This document shows positions 61,801 through 64,000 of a stretch of 64,000 nucleotides of DNA, piece by piece (positions within the stretch are counted from its first letter, which is position 1; every line of letters starts with the position of its first letter). Source of the stretch: Trichobilharzia szidati (lineage: Eukaryota; Platyhelminthes; Trematoda; Strigeidida; Schistosomatidae). Under the pieces are notes generated by a model that saw nothing but the letters and a program-made list of their open reading frames with translations, ran no database searches and was not told the origin of the DNA. Made by a program: the position numbers and the translations under genes. The DNA lies in NCBI GenBank assembly GCA_944472155.2, contig OX235275.1:55383228-55447227 (forward strand), written 5' to 3'.

Positions 61801-63648
61801 GAACAATTGACAAATATCACTTCGAAGCTGTCCCGGTTCATTACATACAATCGAATTTCAATGGTATTAAAATTATTTTTGAAAGAATTATTATCAGACG
61901 TTCAACATGCAAATTTCATCGGTAATAAGGCTTTATTTCGGTTTAGAAATGCAATCCGACTTAGAAAACCTCCAACTTCTGACCAGATATTCCTACTTTA
62001 TCGATCGCATAAGAGAATGAAAATTTAAAAGTGTCATGTAGGTGAAACAGCGGATAAATTTCATCCTCTCGAAAGACCTACATTATAATTACCCATAACG
62101 AATATAAATAGTTTGTCAGTCACTTGGTGGCTGATTACTAGTTGTGGAATCCAGGATGCCGATTTCATCCTCATTTAAGACAAATATCGCCTGGATGTGT
62201 ACCTGTGATCCTCAGTGAATGAATGAGTGATGGTATCGCCGCACTGGGACTCGAACCCTGCACCCATCACCTCAAACGCCTTAAATGATACTTGGGAAGT
62301 ACCATCAACCCCACCGGGTTGGTCTCTGACGAAATCTCAGTACGAATACAGAGGGCTAGTTTCACATATGCCAGTTTACGGCGTCTCTGGCGTAGACGTG
62401 ATACCGACTATCGACCAAAGGGCGTGTGTACTGCTCATCAGTCCGCTCCGTCCTCCTTTATGGCTGTGATACCTGGTCATTGAAAGAGGAAGACATGAAA
62501 AGGCCAGCTAGCTGTCTCTGATCATAGGTGCCTGTGTTCCATCTCTCGTGTGAAGTGGTATACAATTGGGTGAGTAATATTGAGGTTAGGTATCAGTAGA
62601 GTGCTAGGTAGGCGGAAGGGGCAATCAATTGACGAGGATGTGTAGTTAAATCGACTGAGATAGTTAGGACATGTGTTACGAATGCCTGTCTAACCATCGC
62701 CTTCCTCGACAATGGGCAATGTTAGCTGACATAGGGTCAGGTTGGAAAAGAGCTAGCGACGGCCAAACCAAAACATAGCTTCATCAGTCAATGAAATCCA
62801 CAACAGTTAGTTTAAATCATCCAGTCACGTAGGAAGGTGTAGACTTCCTGGTTGGGGTCCTCGTGACGGTTAACACCAATGGCAGCTGGAGACAATTGGT
62901 GATATGGCTCAAAATCGTTCTCAATGGCTGGTGCAGATGCATCCACTCCTTGTGACTTATGATTTCCAATGAAACTGTTTTGTTCTTCGTTATTACTATC
63001 CCTTTGTCTCACATCTATGTTTACTGCCTACATTATGCATTTCTTCTACTCCGTTTTCCTGCTTTGTGTGCTACATGGAGTGTGGCAACTCGGACTGCTG
63101 CACACCGGTGCAAAGTTCTATGTCGTAAACCGACCGACCGACCGACCAAACGCCAAAGCGTATATCCAGCTGATGACTCCTAAATAGAATCCCACCAGGA
63201 CGCTGGAATCACCATCCAACAAATAACATCAATAGCATGCATTAATCCTCAGATATCATCGAAGTGTCTGGTACTAGGGAGCTGACATGTCAGTCAACAG
63301 AAGGAGAACATTTCGGTCTAATCAATTGACGCGGCAGATAAAAACATTGATTAAAACAAGTAGATAGTCTATGTTAACCCAACACCAGTAACACACATAA
63401 CCTTGCATGAAATGAAAATAATTAAATAAATAAACCGCGAAAAAAAGGAGTCACATACAAAGAGAAAATGGAACAGAAGGTGGTGACAGGGGAGAAAAAT
63501 CAAAGCCAAAGCCAAAATCAAAATCATATAACTCACATAATCTTTATGGGCATCGTGTAATTTTGCACAAATACGCTTTAGTAGACCATGAGCATTAAGT
63601 GTATAACGGAAAGATGCTGCTAAACACTTATTGGCTAGTGTGAGTACA
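35251..63648 (-). CDS. WAPL: WAPL cohesin-release factor, C-terminal part of gene (9 exons)
   Basis: Wings apart-like protein opens the cohesin ring at its SMC3 exit gate with PDS5 and so removes cohesin from chromatin in the nucleus. Joined exons are 63537-63648, 59177-59291, 57135-57493, 53827-54087, 47811-48126, 44965-45347, 41790-42036, 37646-37969 and 35251-35516. They total 2383 nt, stay in one frame across every junction and end at a TAG, giving 793 residues. Family-typical stretches, from memory of vertebrate WAPL, include AGDWFKAELRNGGGLDRV, RFDVLVLLLCLLVNM, LDELIQLFLTREE and VVAAYAALLLGC. All visible introns start GT and end AG. This is the conserved helical WAPL domain. The N-terminal part that in vertebrates holds the PDS5-binding motifs is outside the window. 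Fluke-specific insertions are a Gly/Asn-rich loop (fragment residues ~110-170) and a long acidic tract (~620-660). The introns (1.7-5.7 kb) are full of retroelements. Confidence 0.93.
35555..35705 (+). mobile_element. SMalpha-like SINE 3' part in the last WAPL intron
   Basis: tgctagtcaccatccaccaa, the agccgacatgtcaacctgag block and cggtccaatcaatcgacgg match the end of the units at 41130-41590. It begins about 40 bp from the splice acceptor of the last exon. Confidence 0.72.
35720..36060 (-). mobile_element. RTE-like LINE remnant
   Basis: tgtatgtcttatggggaata and acaattgtccataaactttg resemble reversed RTE 3' ends. Strongly diverged. 36060-36390 is unassigned. Confidence 0.4.
36391..36517. repeat. 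41 bp inverted repeat in a WAPL intron
   Basis: The left arm 36391-36431 (actgtaagcgcaatatcacc..) and right arm 36477-36517 (..gatattacgcttacagt) pair with about four mismatches around a 45-nt spacer. No terminal duplication was seen, so it is not assigned to a transposon. Confidence 0.75.
36790..37020 (-). mobile_element. RTE-like LINE remnant
   Basis: atctctgtcttcctctatgt and tcacctggaatcctgtcttc follow the same order as 38840-38890 in the larger reversed RTE copy. Confidence 0.45.
37265..37510 (+). repeat. Repeat D, ~250 bp unclassified
   Basis: tgtggtgagagctggctgct, agccaaaattggtagacagt, atttacgtcaatgtttacgt and aacaaccaatcacagcagac recur in the same order at 50400 and 59855 and reversed at 27600. 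No coding capacity. Confidence 0.72.
37646..37969 (-). CDS. WAPL: WAPL exon with acidic tract, residues 598-705
   Basis: The acceptor is ccattag and the donor gtaag after GCCG. It opens with a basic KSRRRMFHKKKSRSLKNKKR segment, a candidate nuclear localisation signal. A ~40-residue Asp/Glu tract follows (DIDDDDEEDEDFDEIDDNSE and onward), then QEEQEKLAKSMSQAQQHMED and SVVAAYA. The last block matches the ALQHAGKHMEDCIVASY region of vertebrate WAPL. Vertebrates have only a short acidic patch here, so the tract is expanded. Confidence 0.92.
38135..38920 (-). mobile_element. RTE-like LINE 3' part in a WAPL intron
   Basis: The longest reversed RTE copy: 3' end at 38138 (ttgccttgggttcctagtga, aacatagggcttcaac) preceded by an ATT run. 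Then the C-terminal coding region in broken frames to the ctgtcttctctggctgattc area. It shares its layout with 26820-27500 (plus) and 46480-47120 (minus). Confidence 0.78.
39255..39345 (-). repeat. PLE terminal repeat fragment
   Basis: gatgtttcgacgacatttct, tgttgttgcttataatcata and tcaaagcaaggtactcag resemble the reversed terminal repeats at 2700-2780 and 31890-31950. Confidence 0.5.
39650..40915 (+). pseudogene. PLE reverse transcriptase to nuclease, in a WAPL intron
   Basis: Broken frames read FYCRYMDDTFILCNN (a YMDD catalytic box), IIKEFNEVHSAMKFTREEES and a YRKSTxTTGQYTHF-like box. Then come a thumb with EDELSIVYDTLIENSYPDKF, the linker RLQFKGDIPSEIITRKLRKS, CAACGGTSYI-like nuclease remains and YRVPNKLPKNIEVPHAPNNR. 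The order is complete for the second half of a PLE, with many frameshifts. aacctgatgaacagggtgtt near 40854 may be terminal sequence. Confidence 0.75.
41130..41590. mobile_element. SMalpha-like SINEs, inverted pair
   Basis: 41130-41300 is a minus unit (tail, hammerhead reversed: CCAGATGACGAGTCCC with first core base A). 41300-41365 is a plus tail. 41366-41590 is a plus unit with A box TGGTCTAGTGG, B-box-like GGTTCGACCTT, hammerhead CCAGTTGGCGAGTCCC and GAAAGGCGCATCCTGG, then agtcaccatccaccaatta. Both ribozyme cores carry substitutions. Confidence 0.8.
41763..41785. repeat. (AT)n beside a WAPL splice donor
   Basis: About 11 AT units ending a few bases from the donor of the exon 41790-42036. 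Confidence 0.9.
41790..42036 (-). CDS. WAPL: WAPL exon, residues 516-597
   Basis: The acceptor is tattttag and the donor gttagt. It encodes LFLTREECARNHDFERDDDE, an Ala/Arg-rich helix (AVAAEARRRTAEE) and a run ending RRALGLNNRGFLG. The opening matches LFLEREQAA of vertebrate WAPL. The donor lies only about 5 bp from an (AT)n run at 41763-41785 in the intron. One base carries over to complete a Gly codon with the next exon. Confidence 0.9.
42135..42290 (-). repeat. PLE terminal repeat, left inverted arm
   Basis: Reversed copy of the region at 43120-43235. On the minus strand it reads GCAGCTGATGAGAAGCCAAC, GAAATAAGCAG, gatggtaccac and AATTCTGC, a hammerhead-like order with long stem III. Confidence 0.72.
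42300..43110 (+). pseudogene. PLE thumb and nuclease between inverted arms, in a WAPL intron
   Basis: The plus strand reads FLEKMLKCNGYTQRFINKYG (thumb) and KKPIYIQPDYKGGNITAVVN with RRLRTSLARAYP (linker), then a stop. After frame changes come NCIYKFTCICGSSYIGRTER (GIY-YIG core) and the end CAFRKKQLRSVF-like in another frame. It is about 90% identical by eye to 18950-19650. The arms at 42135-42290 and 43120-43235 delimit the insertion. Confidence 0.82.
43120..43235 (+). repeat. PLE terminal repeat, right inverted arm
   Basis: gactttggcctgcaagcagc, TGATGAGAAGCCGACGAAAT and the aattctgcaaaaactgtagt end. Partner of 42135-42290 and of 20220-20340. 43240-43460 is unassigned. Confidence 0.72.
43460..43870 (-). 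mobile_element. Possible RTE-like LINE remnant
   Basis: tatgagtctgcagtagcctg, ttggagaggtgtttcgtgaa has the order of reversed RTE copies. Very diverged. 43870-44250 is unassigned. Confidence 0.35.
44255..44620 (+). mobile_element. RTE-like LINE 3' end
   Basis: atactcaagatcagatggtc to gaagccctatgttcctctag and an ATA/AAT tail. Over 90% like 2090-2450 by eye, so both belong to one subfamily. Confidence 0.8.
44965..45347 (-). CDS. WAPL: WAPL exon, residues 388-515
   Basis: The acceptor is ctttttag and the donor gttagt. It encodes FASERLGACTGFLETIFDCL, then LPDRLPATKRFDVLVLLLCL, then LVNMCEHCPENRTRIVYLD. This is the RFDI.VLGLGLLINLVEYS.RNR region of the family. A Ser/Pro/acidic linker (PAPPPSSSSSV; DDEEEDEEEPEDGEQ) follows, and the exon ends in TALDELIQ. 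The donor after CAG is in phase 0 and joins LFLTREECA. Confidence 0.92.
45610..45792 (-). mobile_element. SINE C
   Basis: tRNA-like head at 45713-45790 (reversed TGCGTCGGTGGCACAGTGG; GGTTCGATCC), body, and the cttgattccacgccg tail at the low end. Confidence 0.78.
46230..46400 (-). mobile_element. SINE C-like element with another tRNA-like head
   Basis: The minus strand reads ggtggtccaacggtagtata, gctcgggttcaattcc, a B box GGTTCAATTCC, then a body related to the one at 15640-15710. Confidence 0.55.
46480..47120 (-). mobile_element. RTE-like LINE 3' part
   Basis: atcccttgggttctgagtgg, aacataaggcttcaaaaaca starts the reversed copy. It follows the layout of 38135-38920. 47120-47790 beyond it is unassigned. 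Confidence 0.72.
47811..48126 (-). CDS. WAPL: WAPL exon, residues 283-387
   Basis: The acceptor is actatag and the donor gtgagt. The exon starts with ATG ACT in phase 0, but this ATG is internal to the gene. It encodes NSDNQTYLVHYRDGILV, then a Ser/Thr/Pro-rich linker (PITTPPSSSTVAPSANQQ), then a hydrophobic helix ILTDCILGIFRFLVNVSHN. The last part corresponds to the LLNLTNDNEWG region of vertebrate WAPL. One base is left over, and the next exon completes a Glu codon. Confidence 0.9.
48235..48590. mobile_element. SINE B inverted pair in a WAPL intron
   Basis: 48238-48460 is a minus unit with reversed hammerhead and a tRNA-like part (gggttcgaacctaggacc). 48470-48590 is a plus hammerhead (gtattggtgaagagtcccaa; CTGACGAAACAGCTGG) and tail. 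48600-49560 beyond holds no recognised feature. Confidence 0.72.
49570..49807. mobile_element. SINE B hairpin: inverted halves with ~32 bp spacer
   Basis: Arm 49606-49692 (ttacaggatttcatcatgag..) pairs with arm 49725-49807 (..catgatgaaatcctgtaa). Only the hammerhead and tail of SINE B are present, in both orientations. 49810-50395 is unassigned. Confidence 0.78.
50400..50660 (+). repeat. Repeat D, ~250 bp unclassified
   Basis: gtggtgagagctgtctgcta, gccaaaattggtaggcagca and aacgaccaatcacagtagat. Ends about 50 bp before the PLE arm at 50715. Confidence 0.72.
50715..50877 (-). repeat. PLE terminal repeat, left inverted arm (163 bp)
   Basis: Identical by eye, in inverted orientation, to 51947-52109. 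Contains a GAACA / TGTTC stem and GAAACGTC when read on the minus strand. Confidence 0.9.
50878..51946 (+). pseudogene. PLE reverse transcriptase and GIY-YIG nuclease between identical inverted arms
   Basis: The plus strand reads KVRWRYVDDTFTVLRTQYID (catalytic YVDD), then a shift to AIQFTYELENQKGELPTLDC with VKRKEDGKLNTVVFTGNPHT. The thumb is IKEALKLNNYPDKLVRKYVR, followed by an Asn/Asp-rich linker and SSVVIPYKEGTSETTLRRIL. After another shift come NNLVYLIPRLQ-type and YIGQTSRTGAVRLAEHKNLA (nuclease), then SSAIALHAVTHNHTIGWDRM. The usual YRKPT box is altered (FTGNPHT). It is 5'-truncated before YVDD and disabled by frameshifts. Identical arms suggest recent insertion or gene conversion. Confidence 0.85.
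51947..52140 (+). repeat. PLE terminal repeat, right inverted arm
   Basis: 51947-52109 pairs with 50715-50877. It runs on to a shared 3' end (accacagtgcccaagtttta) also present at 17440-17465. Confidence 0.88.
52315..52445. mobile_element. SINE A, deleted composite
   Basis: B' (tagtgtaatgcgtttagtcc to caccatgctaggtggctc) is followed directly by the end of A (cttcctgccgattgcctcca). It keeps the B'-A junction side of the composite but has lost the tRNA-like head. Confidence 0.65.
52620..53330 (+). mobile_element. LINE family 2, 3' end
   Basis: MKRQAVFDHRCLRSISRVMW and a later LRWLRHVLRIPA-like run, then ggttggggtcctcgggacgg and a 3' end gcaaagttctatgtcgaata with an (AGAC)n tail at 53268-53278. 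Confidence 0.72.
53330..53740 (-). mobile_element. SINE B fragments
   Basis: Two reversed hammerhead remnants (AGTTTCGTCCTATTTTGAGA near 53360; TATTTCGTCCCAGTCTGGGA near 53580) with partial tRNA-like sequence. Confidence 0.5.
53827..54087 (-). CDS. WAPL: WAPL exon, residues 196-282 (GDWF block)
   Basis: The acceptor is ctttgtag and the donor gtaagt. The 261 nt (87 codons) are open in phase 0. Key segment: RKAGDWFKAELRNGGGLDRV, the most recognisable WAPL signature, followed by DAASDAVDYLADLD and ending in CHYTRLLEN. The last residues continue into the next exon (MTYMNSDNQTYLVHYRD), matching the LRVLES..NPENQSYLIAYKD region of vertebrate WAPL. Confidence 0.92.
54825..55105 (+). mobile_element. 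SINE A, monomer A-B
   Basis: Head GAGTTCGAATCTCAGAAGGG, body with caaggcttcctgtggccgat and the B segment caccgtgatggcgagctact to gaaaggacta. No inverted partner. It shows that A-B exists alone. 54090-54820 before it holds no recognised element. Confidence 0.7.
55320..55740 (-). mobile_element. RTE-like LINE remnant
   Basis: tgaatacagggcttgtaact, caaatgaccataagccttca and catgtgatctccacgtccaa follow the reversed RTE layout. Confidence 0.5.
55838..55868. repeat. (AT)n microsatellite
   Basis: About 15 AT units. An (AC)n run follows at 55919-55939. Confidence 0.9.
56000..56198 (-). mobile_element. SINE C directly downstream of tRNA-Asp
   Basis: The minus strand from 56198 reads tgcgccggtggcacagtggt and GGTTCGATCCCC, then body and tail cttgatgccacaccg reversed, and an A/T-rich end near 56010. 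It starts 7 bp after the 3' end of the tRNA-Asp gene on the same strand. Confidence 0.75.
56205..56279 (-). tRNA. tRNA-Asp (GTC), possibly a pseudogene
   Basis: Acceptor strand TCCTCGG pairs with TCGAGGA (one G-T). Anticodon loop CTGTCAC with GTC at 56241-56243 in a GCGCC..GGAAG-like arm. T arm CCGGG TTCGATT CCCGG. Discriminator G. The D loop is about 3 nt longer than usual (GTATAGTAGTGGTGAGTATC). No run of four T follows on the minus strand. It lies in a WAPL intron, same strand. Confidence 0.78.
56345..57015 (+). pseudogene. PLE nuclease C-terminus and 3' region, in a WAPL intron
   Basis: One frame reads RRISEHHPAWLSKGQTRSIR, SSILAHLVDTEHKVDVNTAF, KIIYRIPTNLNFAPRVRLLQ and TAEAIGIHLKKPSLGVQKKF, then CINRTTSPPSS and a stop. 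It is an intact end of the nuclease domain, but the domain start is missing, so it is 5'-truncated. The 3' non-coding region to 57015 matches 12535-12815 reversed, ending with gagtagagccagagagagat and atttcttcgctcaatc. Confidence 0.8.
57135..57493 (-). CDS. WAPL: WAPL exon with Asn/Gly-rich insertion, residues 76-195
   Basis: The acceptor is cttttcag and the donor gtgagt. It begins with a helical, basic AERVRARVRQLLDGLH segment. A low-complexity stretch follows, rich in Asn, Ser and His and then in runs of Gly (SSGGGGGISS, FSGGGGGAGK). The exon ends LNTRHLQMTRQLT, which leads into the LTS..RAGDWF block. The low-complexity loop lies where vertebrate WAPL has a short connector, so it is probably a lineage-specific disordered insertion. 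Open reading through these repeats supports real coding sequence. The phase (two bases in, phase 0 out) fits both neighbours. Confidence 0.85.
57920..58025 (-). mobile_element. RTE-like LINE 3' fragment
   Basis: tctttgggttctgattggaa, cataggcg..gcttcagcag is a short reversed RTE 3' end with a G-run inserted. Confidence 0.55.
58161..58687. mobile_element. Palindromic composite SINE A, second copy, 15 bp target duplication
   Basis: Same A'-spacer-B'-A-B order as 4420-5050, with shorter A and B parts. Flanked by tagacaatctaatat at 58146-58160 and 58688-58702. The spacer gcgattgaccgcctgtagga is also shared, so the two loci descend from one rearranged source. Confidence 0.85.
58800..59100 (-). mobile_element. 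RTE-like LINE 3' end
   Basis: cttgtctcttgagtggaacc, atatgacttcagcagaac and attcggattacactcaag, reversed RTE order. Confidence 0.55.
59177..59291 (-). CDS. WAPL: WAPL exon, fragment residues 38-75
   Basis: The acceptor is ccctctag and the donor gtaggt. The exon encodes ALALTSAGLMFVLSRDRDPN followed by an ILDVESLAIVLKLFSAPD run, equivalent to the [22 protein letters not shown] region of vertebrate WAPL. It opens in phase 0 and leaves one base for the next exon, making an Ala codon at the junction. Confidence 0.9.
59380..59720 (+). mobile_element. LINE family 2 fragment
   Basis: cacgtgccaaggtcaccgtc, ctaaccagaccgctaagaac and a 3' end gtgcgaaattctatgttaca in family order. Confidence 0.5.
59855..60110 (+). 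repeat. Repeat D, ~250 bp unclassified
   Basis: gctgcgagtcaaaattgtag, tttatgtttacgtcccgaat and aacaaccaatcacagaagac. A reversed SINE B remnant follows at 60130-60250. Confidence 0.68.
60340..61200 (-). mobile_element. LINE family 2, 3' ends (two, nested or tandem)
   Basis: Two reversed 3' ends occur, at 60360-60420 and 60480-60530 (aacatagaacttttcaccga). The second is followed by a body with gaggactccaaccaggaagt and cacatctcctaaccatctcg, up to the cctcaatattgctcaccctt block. A (GACT)n tail lies at 60463-60480. Confidence 0.65.
61330..61740 (-). mobile_element. LINE family 2 fragment, upstream part
   Basis: gaggtcctcaactaagcagt, gacgtcaagttc-like and taacctcaaaatcaatcaaa follow the reversed order of family 2, more diverged. 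61740-62085 after it is unassigned. Confidence 0.5.
62085..62300 (-). mobile_element. SMalpha-like SINE, 5' half
   Basis: Reversed: actagttgtggaatccagga, GATTTCATCCTCATTTAAGA, cctggatgtgtacctgtgat and the B box cactgggactcgaaccctgc. Confidence 0.65.
62370..63170 (+). mobile_element. LINE family 2, longest 3' end
   Basis: FTVYGV / RLWRRRDTDYRPKGVC in broken frames, then catgaaaaggccagctagct, cataggtgcctgtgttccat and ggttggggtcctcgtgacgg. The 3' end is gcaaagttctatgtcgtaaa with a (CGAC)n tail at 63132-63147. Confidence 0.72.
63180..63345 (+). mobile_element. SMalpha-like SINE 3' part
   Basis: caggacgctggaatcaccat, tcgaagtgtctggtactagg and ggtctaatcaattgacg are in family order. Confidence 0.6.
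63537..63648 (-). CDS. WAPL: WAPL exon (first visible), fragment residues 1-37
   Basis: The acceptor reads ttcattcag and the donor gtgagt. The exon opens with one base of a split codon and then encodes VLTLANKCLAASFRYTLNAH and onward to AHKDY. This matches the start of the conserved WAPL domain, where vertebrates have a similar LATKC and FRMHLRAHG run. It ends in phase 0 and joins ALALTSAGL of the next exon. The upstream exon that supplies the first two bases of the split codon is not securely found in the window. Confidence 0.88.
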
Positions 63649-64000
63649 CTGAATGACAAAACAAAAGAGATAGAAAATAAAAACAAAACCGTATGATATA
63701 TATATATATATATATTAGGGAAGATAGACGAAAATATACATACATTTGTAAAAAATAAACAAAGTAACGCAAAGAAAAAAAAACAAACAACAACAACAAA
63801 CAAGCAAAAACAACGAACAGATCAAGTCGTTGAAGCGTAACAAAACTCCACTTACTTCTTATAACTGCCATATCAGTTGTATGGATGAATTATGGAAACA
63901 AAAAGATGGTAATGAGAATGTTACATGTACAACAACAAGCTAACGACTAAACTGTAAACCTAGAACTGATGATTGCTGTGTAACTGTAGTTACAAACCCC

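Noticed and set aside
63369..63871. Long hydrophobic open frames on the minus strand near the right edge
   Set aside because: They read through introns and AT repeats around the WAPL exon 63537-63648. No membrane-protein family is recognisable.

Overview
The window is animal nuclear DNA, almost certainly from a schistosome-like blood fluke. It is AT-rich, has long introns, and is packed with SMalpha-like hammerhead SINEs, RTE/SR2-like LINE 3' ends and Penelope-like elements (PLEs), a combination known from Schistosoma. The species cannot be read from the sequence.

Only one host protein gene is recognisable. On the minus strand, nine exons between 63648 and 35251 join in phase with GT/AG borders. 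They encode the C-terminal 793 residues of a WAPL (wings apart-like) cohesin-release factor. The 5' part of the gene lies beyond the right edge. A probable tRNA-Asp (56205-56279, minus) sits inside a WAPL intron.

From 1 to about 33.8 kb there is no host gene, only a dense and often nested mosaic of retroelement copies. From 33.8 to 35.25 kb lies simple-repeat-rich DNA that may include the WAPL 3' UTR. From 35.25 kb to the right edge the WAPL introns carry the same repeat families.

Repeat families: (1) PLEs with a YVDD reverse transcriptase and a GIY-YIG nuclease, several flanked by inverted terminal repeats with hammerhead-like cores. (2) 'SINE B', a tRNA-like unit with its own hammerhead, in many copies and often as head-to-head inverted pairs. 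(3) SMalpha-like hammerhead SINEs. (4) 'SINE C', with a nearly intact tRNA-like cloverleaf; one subfamily carries an RTE-like 3' tail. (5) A palindromic composite 'SINE A' seen twice as the same rearranged unit, each copy flanked by its own 13-15 bp target-site duplication. (6) RTE-like LINE 3' ends with AAT-type tails, and a second LINE family with tetranucleotide tails. (7) An unclassified ~250 bp repeat, 'repeat D'.

The most notable material is the composite SINE A, the PLEs with inverted arms (one pair identical over 163 bp), and the two hammerhead-bearing SINE families. Family letters A-D are working labels for this window only.
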